The notes under the pieces are model-generated. The model did no database searches and was not told the DNA's origin. It worked only from the letters and a program-made list of their open reading frames with translations. Below, in pieces: positions 38,973 to 46,763 of a DNA stretch of 64,000 nucleotides (positions within the stretch are counted from its first letter, which is position 1; the number at the start of each line of letters is the position of its first letter). The stretch lies in the NCBI RefSeq assembly GCF_004522095.1, contig NZ_SPUI01000008.1, positions 95,860-159,859 on the forward strand, in the 5' to 3' direction. Source of the DNA: Nocardioides sp. 503 (GTDB lineage: Bacteria > Actinomycetota > Actinomycetes > Propionibacteriales > Nocardioidaceae). The translations under genes were made by a program, and so were the position numbers.

Positions 38973-40370
38973 GTGGCACAGAAGCCAGCAACCACCCTCG
39001 ACCAGGTCGTCTCCCTCTGCAAGCGGCGCGGGTTCGTCTACCCGTGCGGCGAGATCTACGGCGGCACCAAGTCCGCCTGGGACTACGGCCCCCTCGGTGT
39101 GGAGCTGAAGGAGAACATCAAGCGCCAGTGGTGGAAGGCGATGGTCACCGCCCGCCAGGACGTCGTGGGCCTCGACTCCAGCGTGATCCTGCCGACCCGC
39201 ACGTGGGAGGCCTCCGGCCACATCGGCACCTTCAGCGACCCGCTCACGGAGTGCCAGTCCTGCCACAAGCGCTTCCGCGCCGACCACATGCAGGAGGACT
39301 ACGCGGCCAAGAAGGGCATCGAGGACCCCGACACGGTCGACCTCAAGGAGCTCGCCTGCCCCAACTGCGGCACCCGCGGGGCCTGGACCGAGCCGCGGCC
39401 CTTCAACATGATGCTCAAGACCTACCTCGGCGTGATCGAGGACGAGTCCGGCCTGCACTACCTGCGGCCCGAGACCGCCCAGGGCATCTTCCTCAACTTC
39501 GCCAACGTGGTGACCACGAGCCGGCAGAAGCCGCCGTTCGGCATCGCCCAGATGGGCAAGTCGTTCCGCAACGAGATCACCCCGGGCAACTTCATCTTCC
39601 GCACGCGCGAGTTCGAGCAGATGGAGATGGAGTACTTCGTCAAGCCCGGTGAGGACGAGGAGATCCACCAGTACTGGATCGACCAGCGCACCGCCTGGTA
39701 CACCGACCTCGGCATCGACCCCGACAACCTGCGCCACTTCGAGCACCCGGCGGAGAAGCTCAGCCACTACGCCAAGCGCACGGTCGACATCGAGTACAAC
39801 TTCGGCTTCTCCCAGCGCGGCTTCGAGGAGCTCGAGGGCATCGCCAACCGCACCGACTACGACCTCACGCAGCACAGCACGTTCTCCGGCAAGGACCTGT
39901 CCTACTTCGACCAGGCCAGCGGCGAGCGCTACGTCCCCTACGTGATCGAGCCCGCGGCCGGCCTGACCCGCTCGCTGATGGCCTTCCTCATCGACGCCTA
40001 CGACGTCGACGAGGCGCCCAACACCAAGGGCGGCGTCGACACCCGCACGGTGCTGCGCCTCGACCCGCGCCTGGCGCCGGTCAAGGTGGCGGTGCTGCCG
40101 CTGAGCCGCAACGCCGACCTCTCGCCCAAGGCGCGCGACCTCGCCGCCGAGCTGCGGCGCCACTGGAACGTCGACTTCGACGACGCCGGCGCGATCGGCA
40201 AGCGCTACCGCCGCCAGGACGAGATCGGGACGCCCTACTGCGTCACGGTCGACTTCGACACCCTCGAGGACGACGCGGTGACGGTGCGCTCGCGCGACAC
40301 CATGGAGCAGGAGCGGATCGGCCTGGACCGCATCTCGTCGTACTTCGGGGAGCGGTTCCTCGGTTGCTGA
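38973..40370 (+). CDS. glyS: glycyl-tRNA synthetase (single-chain dimeric type)
   Basis: A 465-residue class II enzyme charging tRNA-Gly. Motifs include YPCGEIYGGTKSAWDYGPLG at about 22-41, a zinc-binding insert with CQSCHKRF and CPNCGTRG, LRPETAQGIFLNF (motif 2 region) near 165, FRTREFEQMEMEYF near 208, and the C-terminal anticodon domain (about 360-455). AGGAG precedes GTG 38973. It follows zur as in mycobacteria. Confidence 0.96.
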   Translation: MAQKPATTLDQVVSLCKRRGFVYPCGEIYGGTKSAWDYGPLGVELKENIKRQWWKAMVTARQDVVGLDSSVILPTRTWEASGHIGTFSDPLTECQSCHKRFRADHMQEDYAAKKGIEDPDTVDLKELACPNCGTRGAWTEPRPFNMMLKTYLGVIEDESGLHYLRPETAQGIFLNFANVVTTSRQKPPFGIAQMGKSFRNEITPGNFIFRTREFEQMEMEYFVKPGEDEEIHQYWIDQRTAWYTDLGIDPDNLRHFEHPAEKLSHYAKRTVDIEYNFGFSQRGFEELEGIANRTDYDLTQHSTFSGKDLSYFDQASGERYVPYVIEPAAGLTRSLMAFLIDAYDVDEAPNTKGGVDTRTVLRLDPRLAPVKVAVLPLSRNADLSPKARDLAAELRRHWNVDFDDAGAIGKRYRRQDEIGTPYCVTVDFDTLEDDAVTVRSRDTMEQERIGLDRISSYFGERFLGC

Positions 40371-40396
40371 GCGGCACCCGGGTGCACAATGGCGCC

Positions 40397-41059
40397 GTGA
40401 AGAGCGCCGGGACCCTCGCGAGCCTGCTGCTGTGCGGTGCGCTCCTGGCCGGCTGCTCCTCCGACGACGGTGAGCCGGAGACCCCGGACCCCACCGACAG
40501 TGCGTCCTCGTCGGCCTCGCCCGCAGCGGGGGAGTCGGCGTCGCCGGGGGTGCCCGAGGGGGTGGAGCTCACCGCCGAGGGCACCGACCTCGCCCTCGGT
40601 GACGAGGCCGTCGTGTCCTACCAGCCCCGCCAGGACGCCGTCGGCGTGCTCGACCTCACCGTGACCCGCATCGAGCGCACGACGTTCCGCCGGTCGTTCG
40701 CCGGCTGGCAGCTCGGCACGGCCGCCAAGCGGACCACGCCGTACTTCGTGCGGGTGACGGCGACCAACGCCGGCGAGACCGACCTGGGTGGCCGACAGGT
40801 CCCGCTGTACGGCGTCGACTCGGCCGACACGCTCGTCGAGGCCTCGACGTTCAAGGGCCGGTTCAAGCCCTGCCCGAGCCGGCCGTTCCCCACGCCATTC
40901 GCCGCCGGGGCCACCCACGAGGCGTGCCTGGTCTACCTCGCCCCCGCCGGCACGACGCTCAAGGCGGTGGTCTTCCGCCCGACGCAGGAGTCGGTGCCGA
41001 TCACCTGGACCGGTCCGGTCAGCAAGGTGCGCACGACCAAGGGCAGGCCCAAGCCGTAG
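40397..41059 (+). CDS. secreted lipoprotein of unknown function
   Basis: A 220-residue protein. The signal peptide ends in the lipobox LLAGC (about 18-22), followed by a Ser/Pro/Ala-rich linker (about 25-55). A globular domain resembles the DUF4352-type beta-sandwich (VTRIERTTFRR, YFVRVTATNAGETDLGG). GTG 40397 lies six bases after CACAAT (40385-40390), implying a leaderless mRNA. Anchored on the outer membrane face; role unknown. Confidence 0.75.
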   Translation: MKSAGTLASLLLCGALLAGCSSDDGEPETPDPTDSASSSASPAAGESASPGVPEGVELTAEGTDLALGDEAVVSYQPRQDAVGVLDLTVTRIERTTFRRSFAGWQLGTAAKRTTPYFVRVTATNAGETDLGGRQVPLYGVDSADTLVEASTFKGRFKPCPSRPFPTPFAAGATHEACLVYLAPAGTTLKAVVFRPTQESVPITWTGPVSKVRTTKGRPKP

Positions 41060-41126
41060 CGCGACCCGCAGCCCGACCGCCCGCGGCGGTTTGGGCGGCG
41101 GCCCCGGACGGCGCGAGAATGGGTCG

Positions 41127-42266
41127 GTGACCGCCCTGCCCTCCTCGCTGACGCTCGGTCGGCTGCGCGTCGACACGCCCGTGGTCCTGGCGCCGATGGC
41201 CGGCATCACCAACGCCGCCTACCGGCGGCTGTGCGCCGAGCAAGGGGCCGGTCTCTACGTCTGCGAGATGATCACGTCGCGCGGGCTGGTCGAGCGCGAC
41301 GAGACGACGCTGAAGATGCTGGTCTTCGACGAGCTGGAGACCACCCGCTCGGTGCAGCTCTACGGCACCGACCCGGTCTACGTCGGCAAGGCCGCCGAGA
41401 TCCTCTGCGGCGAGTACGGCGTCGCGCACATCGACCTCAACTTCGGCTGCCCCGTGCCCAAGGTGACCCGCAAGGGCGGGGGCGGCGCCCTGCCCTGGAA
41501 GCGCGGGCTGCTCGGCCAGATCCTGGAGCACGCCGTCGCCGCGGCGACCCCCTACGGCGTCCCGGTCACGATGAAGACCCGCAAGGGCCTCGACGACGAC
41601 CACCTGACCTACCTCGACGCCGGCCGCATCGCGCAGGAGGCCGGCTGCGCCGCGATCGCGCTGCACGGCCGCACGGTGGCCCAGTCCTACTCCGGCCAGG
41701 CCGACTGGTCCTCGATCGCCCGCCTCGTGGAGCACGTCGACATCCCGGTGCTCGGCAACGGCGACATCTGGGAGGCCGCCGACGCCGTGCGCATGGTCGA
41801 GGAGACCGGCGTCGCCGGCGTGGTCGTGGGGCGCGGCTGCCTGGGGCGGCCCTGGCTCTTCCGCGACCTGGCCGCGGCCTTCGCCGGTGAGGTCGTGGCG
41901 ACGCTGCCGACCCTGGGTGAGGTGGCCGCGATGATGCGGCGCCACGCGCAGCTGCTGTGCGACCACATGGGGGAGCAGCGCGGCTGCAAGGAGTTCCGCA
42001 AGCACGTGGCGTGGTACCTCAAGGGCTTCGCCGCGGGCGGCGACATGCGTCGCTCGCTCGCGATGGTCGACACCCTGGCCGACCTGGACCGGCTGCTCGC
42101 CGACCTCGACCCCGACGAGCCCTTCCCGGTCCACGAGCTCGGCACCCCGCGCGGGCGCCAGGGCTCGCCCAAGAGCCGGGTGGCGCTGCCCGAGGGTTGG
42201 CTGGACGACATGGACGGCACCGACGCCCAGCTGCGCGAGGACGCCTTCGAGACCACGGGCGGGTGA
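41127..42266 (+). CDS. dusB: tRNA-dihydrouridine synthase (DusB-like)
   Basis: A 379-residue FMN-dependent enzyme reducing uridine in tRNA D-loops. VLAPMAGITNAAYRRLC at the N-terminus, HIDLNFGCPVPKVTRKGGGG at about 103-122 (catalytic Cys), GLDDDHLTYL, HGRTVAQSYSG and LGNGDIW are all family motifs. GAGAAT (41115-41120) lies six bases before GTG 41127, so it starts leaderless. Confidence 0.94.
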   Translation: MTALPSSLTLGRLRVDTPVVLAPMAGITNAAYRRLCAEQGAGLYVCEMITSRGLVERDETTLKMLVFDELETTRSVQLYGTDPVYVGKAAEILCGEYGVAHIDLNFGCPVPKVTRKGGGGALPWKRGLLGQILEHAVAAATPYGVPVTMKTRKGLDDDHLTYLDAGRIAQEAGCAAIALHGRTVAQSYSGQADWSSIARLVEHVDIPVLGNGDIWEAADAVRMVEETGVAGVVVGRGCLGRPWLFRDLAAAFAGEVVATLPTLGEVAAMMRRHAQLLCDHMGEQRGCKEFRKHVAWYLKGFAAGGDMRRSLAMVDTLADLDRLLADLDPDEPFPVHELGTPRGRQGSPKSRVALPEGWLDDMDGTDAQLREDAFETTGG

Positions 42267-42336
42267 CCCGGAACACCCGGGACTTCCTGGTGGGGGATTG
42301 GGACACGATCCGCGCACTGTGCTTTAGTCGTCGTCC

Positions 42337-42365
42337 GTGCCCGGCCACCTCGTGTGGCGGGGCAC
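42337..42365 (+). promoter_or_regulatory. strong hairpin in the 5' leader of the SH3-domain gene
   Basis: GTGCCCGGCCAC (42337-42348), loop CTCGT, then GTGGCGGGGCAC (42354-42365): a 12-bp stem with one mismatch. TTTAGT (42323-42328) just upstream could be the -10, which would place the hairpin at the very 5' end of the mRNA. AGGA (42387-42390) follows before the start codon. It may instead terminate dusB transcripts. Confidence 0.55.
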
Positions 42366-42398
42366 CGTCCCTGTCAGCAACAGCAAAGGATCAGCGCT

Positions 42399-43265
42399 GT
42401 GGCAGATCATCGCCACAAGCGGGAGACCAATGCCCGCCGCATGCCCCGCGCCGTCGTCATCGCCGGCCCGCTCGCCGTCCTGGCGACCGCTTCCGCGGTG
42501 ACCCTCGGGATCGCCGCCGGTGAGCCCGCCAGCAGCAACGGCGCCGACGTGAGCGCCGCGGCGTCCTCCGTGGGCGCCGGCGCCGCCGAGCGCCGCGAGG
42601 ACGTCAGCCGCGGCGCCGGTCGCGGAGCCGGCCGCGGCGAGCTCACCAGCATGATGGCCAAGAGCCAGGTCACGATGTCGAGCGAGTCCACGCTCAAGGC
42701 GATCCGCACGGCCACCGACAAGCTGTGGATCGCGAGCACCCTCGACCTGTGGTCCGCGCCCGGCGCCAAGGGGGAGCAGGTCGGCGAGATCGAGGCCGGC
42801 GAGAGGGTCCTGGTGACCGGCCGCAGCATGGACGGGCGCGACGAGATCGTCGTCGACGGCAAGGCGCGCTGGGTCAGCGCCGGCTACCTCACGAACGAGA
42901 AGCCCTTCTCCCTCGGTGGCGCCTGCACCAACGGCACGACCGTGCCGGCCGGGGTCAGCGAGAACATCAAGAAGGTCCACGCGGCCGTCTGCGCGGCGTT
43001 CCCGGAGATCACCACCTACGGCACCTTCCGCGGCGACGGCGAGCACGCCCAGGGGATCGCGGTCGACATCATGGTCTCTGGCAGCCGCGGCTACGAAGTG
43101 GCGGAGTTCGTCAAGAAGTACTACTCCGAGCTCGGCGTCAGCTACCTCATCTACTCCCAGCGGATCTGGTCGGTCCAGCGCGGCGGCGAGGGCTGGCGCG
43201 GCATGTCCGACCGCGGCTCCACCACCGCCAACCACTACGACCACGTGCACGTCACGACCTACTGA
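42399..43265 (+). CDS. secreted SH3-domain protein with C-terminal peptidoglycan-associated domain
   Basis: A 288-residue exported protein. The signal peptide covers about residues 12-40 (VVIAGPLAVLATASAVTLG), then a low-complexity Ala/Gly/Arg linker. A bacterial SH3-like domain (about 105-165: LWIASTLDLWSAPGAKGEQV) is followed by a C-terminal domain (about 180-285) with TTYGTFRGDGEHAQGIAVDI and TTANHYDHVHVTTY. This domain resembles M15/ARB-type cell-wall hydrolase tails. GTG 42399 follows AGGA by 8 nt. Likely acts on peptidoglycan; catalytic class uncertain. Confidence 0.75.
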   Translation: MADHRHKRETNARRMPRAVVIAGPLAVLATASAVTLGIAAGEPASSNGADVSAAASSVGAGAAERREDVSRGAGRGAGRGELTSMMAKSQVTMSSESTLKAIRTATDKLWIASTLDLWSAPGAKGEQVGEIEAGERVLVTGRSMDGRDEIVVDGKARWVSAGYLTNEKPFSLGGACTNGTTVPAGVSENIKKVHAAVCAAFPEITTYGTFRGDGEHAQGIAVDIMVSGSRGYEVAEFVKKYYSELGVSYLIYSQRIWSVQRGGEGWRGMSDRGSTTANHYDHVHVTTY

Positions 43266-43316
43266 GCCACCCGAGGCAGCGCGCAGCGCGGTTGCCCGTG
43301 CGTGCCAGACTGCGGC

Positions 43317-44546
43317 ATGCCTCGTGACCGCGTCCTCGCCCTCATCCAGGCCGGCGGCGCCGGTGGCCGGATGGACGTCCTCACCCGGGAGCGCGCCAAG
43401 CCCGCGCTGCCGTTCCTCGGGGTCTTCCAGCTCGTCGACCTGCCGCTGTCCAACCTCACCCACAGCGGGGTCAGCGAGGTCTGGCTGTCGGTGCAGTTCC
43501 AGGGCGGCACGCTGGAGGAGCAGGTCGCCAACGGACGGCCCTGGGACCTCGACCGCTCGCGCGGCGGGCTGCGGCTGCTGATGCCCGAGGAGGGCACCGG
43601 CAGCCTGGACGAGGACGGCTTCGCGAAGGGCAACGCCGACGAGCTCTTCCGCATCCGCGAGCAGATCGCGAGGTTCGCCCCGGACGTGCTGCTCGTGATG
43701 AGCGCCGACCACGTCTACCGGCTCGACTACACCGAGGTCGTCGAGGCGCACCGGCGCTCCGGCGCCGAGTGCACCGTGGTCACGACCGAGGTGCCGGTCG
43801 CGGAGGCCTCCGACCACGCCACGGTCGAGACCGACGACGAGGGGCTGGTCACCGGCTTCGACTACAAGCCCGAGGACCCCACGACCGGCACCATCGCCAC
43901 CGAGGTCTTCGCCTACGACCCGGTGGTCCTGGTCCAGGTCCTGGAGGAGCTGCACCGCGAGCTCGGCGCCGACAGCGACGCGGGCGACTCCGGGCTCGAG
44001 GACTTCGGCGACCACCTGCTGCCCCGCCTCGTCGACCGGGGTCGCACCCGGGCCCACCCCCTCGACGGCTACTGGCGCGACCTGGGCCAGCCGCACCTCT
44101 ACCTGCGCGCGCACCAGGAGTTCCTGACCGACGACCAGGACGTCCTGGGCCACGCCGACTGGCCGATCCTGACCCGCCAGCCGCAGCGCGCACCGGCGCG
44201 GCTGCTCGACGGTGCGGACGTCGTCGACAGCCTGGTCAGCCCCGGGGCCACGGTCGCCGGCGTCGTACGTCGCAGCGTGCTGGGGCCCGGCGTGGTCGTC
44301 GAGGCGGGGGCACAGGTCCACGACAGCGTGGTCTTCCGCGACTCGGTGGTCCGGGCCGGTGCCCTGGTGCACTGGTCGATCGTCGACTCGCACTGCGAGA
44401 TCGGGCCGGACTCCCGCGTCGGCGAGGCCGGTGTCGCCGGGACCGACGACTCGGACGTGGTGACGCTCGTGGGCCGCGGCTCCACGGTCGGCGAGGGCGT
44501 CTCGCTGGCGGCCGGCAGCCGCCTGGAGCCGGGCAGCAGCGCCTGA
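43317..44546 (+). CDS. glucose-1-phosphate adenylyltransferase-like nucleotidyltransferase
   Basis: A 409-residue enzyme. The N-terminal nucleotidyltransferase domain (about 1-260) begins LALIQAGGAGGRMDVLTRERAKPALPF and contains LLVMSADHVYRLDY near 125. A C-terminal left-handed beta helix follows (about 290-405), as in GlgC. The usual GlgC loop GxGxRLxPLT is altered to GAGGRMDVLT, so nucleotide or sugar choice may differ from true ADP-glucose synthesis. No glycogen genes lie adjacent. CAGACT lies five bases before ATG 43317. Confidence 0.8.
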   Translation: MPRDRVLALIQAGGAGGRMDVLTRERAKPALPFLGVFQLVDLPLSNLTHSGVSEVWLSVQFQGGTLEEQVANGRPWDLDRSRGGLRLLMPEEGTGSLDEDGFAKGNADELFRIREQIARFAPDVLLVMSADHVYRLDYTEVVEAHRRSGAECTVVTTEVPVAEASDHATVETDDEGLVTGFDYKPEDPTTGTIATEVFAYDPVVLVQVLEELHRELGADSDAGDSGLEDFGDHLLPRLVDRGRTRAHPLDGYWRDLGQPHLYLRAHQEFLTDDQDVLGHADWPILTRQPQRAPARLLDGADVVDSLVSPGATVAGVVRRSVLGPGVVVEAGAQVHDSVVFRDSVVRAGALVHWSIVDSHCEIGPDSRVGEAGVAGTDDSDVVTLVGRGSTVGEGVSLAAGSRLEPGSSA

Positions 44547-44596
44547 CCGCCGCCCGTCCGCCTGGGCGGTCGGAGCGGCGGACTAGTCTCGCGCCG

Positions 44597-45832
44597 ATGG
44601 ATCCCCTCGACCTCTACGACGACAGCGCCCGCGAGCGTGTCGTCGACGAGCCGCCCAAGCGGGTGGACGCCCCCGTGCGCACGGCGTTCGAGCGGGACCG
44701 CGCCCGGGTCGTCCACGCCGCGGCCTCGCGCCGCCTCGCGGCCAAGACCCAGGTGGTCGGGCCGCAGACCGACGACTTCACCCGCAACCGCCTCACCCAC
44801 AGCCTCGAGGTCGCCCAGGTGGCCCGCGACCTGTCGCGCGCCCTCGGCAGCGCGCCCGACCTCGCCGAGACCGCGGCGCTCGCCCACGACCTCGGCCACC
44901 CGCCGTTCGGCCACAACGGCGAGCGGGTGCTCGACGACCTCAGCGCCGCGTGCGGCGGCTTCGAGGGCAACGCCCAGACCCTGCGCATCCTGACCCGGCT
45001 CGAGTCCAAGACCTTCGACGCCGACGGCCGCTCGGTCGGGCTCAACCTGACGCGGGCGACGCTGGACGCCTGCACGAAGTACCCCTGGGCGCGCGGCGGC
45101 GGCCCCGACCCCGCCAAGTTCGGCGTCTACGCCGACGACGTGCCGGTCTTCGCGTGGCTGCGCACCGGCGCGGGGGCGGGCCGGTGCCTGGAGGCACAGG
45201 TCATGGACCTCGCCGACGACGTCGCCTACTCCGTCCACGACGTCGAGGACGGCACCGTCGCGGGCCGGATCGACCTCACCTCGATGGACGTGCCCGCGGT
45301 CTGGGACACCGTCCGCGAGTGGTACCTCCCCACGGCGGGCGACGCCGAGCTCGACCGGGTGCTGGCCGGCCTGCGCACGCAGGGCAGCTGGCCGACCACG
45401 CCGTACGACGGCACCCGACGCAGCCTGGCCGCGCTGAAGAACCTCACCAGCGACCTCATCGGGCGCTTCTGCGGCGCCGTCCAGCACGCGACGCTCGCGT
45501 CGGGCGGTGGGCCCTTCGTCCGCTACGAGGGCTCACTGGTCGTCCCCGAGGAGACGCTGCTCGAGATGGCCGTGCTCAAGGGCGTCGCCGCCCACTACGT
45601 GATGACCGCGCCCGACCGGCTGAAGGCGATGGCGCTGGAGCGGGAGCTGATGATGGAGCTCGTGGCGATCCTGGCCCACCGCGCGCCCGACGCCCTGGAC
45701 CGCCCGTTCGCCGACGACTGGGCCGAGGCGGCCGACGACGGCGCCCGGATGCGCGTCGTCGTCGACCAGGTCGCCTCGCTCACCGACGCCAGCGCCGTCG
45801 CCTGGCACTCCCGACTCAGGAGCCGATCATGA
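44597..45832 (+). CDS. dgt: deoxyguanosinetriphosphate triphosphohydrolase (dGTPase family)
   Basis: A 411-residue HD-domain enzyme cleaving dNTPs to nucleosides and triphosphate. HSLEVAQVAR supplies the first metal histidine. HDLGHPPFGHNGE starts at H97-D98, and DLADDVAYSVHDVEDG lies near 203. TAGTCT (44584-44589) lies seven bases before ATG 44597, so it is probably leaderless. It overlaps the next gene by 4 bp (ATGA), and dnaG follows, the order known from mycobacteria. Confidence 0.94.
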   Translation: MDPLDLYDDSARERVVDEPPKRVDAPVRTAFERDRARVVHAAASRRLAAKTQVVGPQTDDFTRNRLTHSLEVAQVARDLSRALGSAPDLAETAALAHDLGHPPFGHNGERVLDDLSAACGGFEGNAQTLRILTRLESKTFDADGRSVGLNLTRATLDACTKYPWARGGGPDPAKFGVYADDVPVFAWLRTGAGAGRCLEAQVMDLADDVAYSVHDVEDGTVAGRIDLTSMDVPAVWDTVREWYLPTAGDAELDRVLAGLRTQGSWPTTPYDGTRRSLAALKNLTSDLIGRFCGAVQHATLASGGGPFVRYEGSLVVPEETLLEMAVLKGVAAHYVMTAPDRLKAMALERELMMELVAILAHRAPDALDRPFADDWAEAADDGARMRVVVDQVASLTDASAVAWHSRLRSRS

Positions 45833-46743
45833 CCGACCCCCTCGTGTGGCTGCCCTTCGACCCCGAGCTGCTCGGCGACCCGCCGGCCGGCCTGCGCTAC
45901 GAGGTCGTCGACCCGACCGAGTCCGTGCCCGACTCGGTCGGCGACGTGGCGTTCTACGTCCCGCCCTACCAGATGGGCCCGGCGGTGGGGGAGGTCCTGC
46001 CGCGGATGACCTCGCTGCAGGTGGTGCAGACCCTCTCGGCGGGTGTCGACAACGTGCGGGCGCTGGTGCCCGACGGGGTGACGCTCTGCAACGGCCGCGG
46101 CATCCACGACACCTCCACCGCCGAGCTGACCCTGGCGCTGGTGCTCGCGTCGCTGCGGGGGATCCCGGACTTCGTGCGGGGCCAGGACCGCCGCGAGTGG
46201 TCGCCGCAGTGGCGCCCGGCGCTCGCCGACCGGCACGTCCTGCTCGTGGGCCACGGCGCCATCGGCCAGGCGATCGAGGCCCGGCTGGCGCCGTTCGAGG
46301 TGACCGTCAGCCGCGTGGCCCGCACCGCCCGGGCGGGTGTCCACGCCCTCGCCGACCTGCCGCTGCTGCTCCCCGAGGCCGACGTGGTCATCCTCATCGT
46401 GCCGCTCACCGACGAGACGCGCGGGCTCGTCGACGCCGACTTCCTGGGCCGGATGAAGGACGGCGCGCTCCTGGTCAACATGGCCCGCGGCGCCGTCGTC
46501 CGCACCGACGACCTGGTGGCCGCCCTGCACGGCGGTCGCGTCACCGCCGCGATCGACGTGGCGGAGACCGAGCCGCTGCCCGCCGACAGCCCGCTGTGGG
46601 ACGCCCCGGGCCTGCTGGTCTCCCCGCACGTCGGCGGCGCCAGCAGCGCCATGTGGCCCCGGGCCCACCGCCTGGTCCGCGACCAGCTCCACCGCTTCGC
46701 CGCCGGCGACGACCTGTGGAACGTCATGTCCGGCGACTACTGA
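45829..46743 (+). CDS. D-isomer-specific 2-hydroxyacid dehydrogenase
   Basis: A 304-residue NAD-dependent dehydrogenase. Dinucleotide motif GHGAIGQAIEARL is at about 141-153. NMARGAVVRTDDLVAAL (about 218-234) and the catalytic triad region with SPHVGGASS (about 266) follow the family pattern. The substrate, a hydroxy- or keto-acid, is undetermined. Translationally coupled to dgt. Confidence 0.88.
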   Translation: MTDPLVWLPFDPELLGDPPAGLRYEVVDPTESVPDSVGDVAFYVPPYQMGPAVGEVLPRMTSLQVVQTLSAGVDNVRALVPDGVTLCNGRGIHDTSTAELTLALVLASLRGIPDFVRGQDRREWSPQWRPALADRHVLLVGHGAIGQAIEARLAPFEVTVSRVARTARAGVHALADLPLLLPEADVVILIVPLTDETRGLVDADFLGRMKDGALLVNMARGAVVRTDDLVAALHGGRVTAAIDVAETEPLPADSPLWDAPGLLVSPHVGGASSAMWPRAHRLVRDQLHRFAAGDDLWNVMSGDY

Positions 46744-46763
46744 TCCACCCGTAGGATCGAGAC

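Noticed and set aside
42267..42398. c-di-AMP (ydaO) riboswitch before the SH3 protein
   Set aside because: The interval is too short and lacks the conserved ydaO core; only a simple hairpin is seen.
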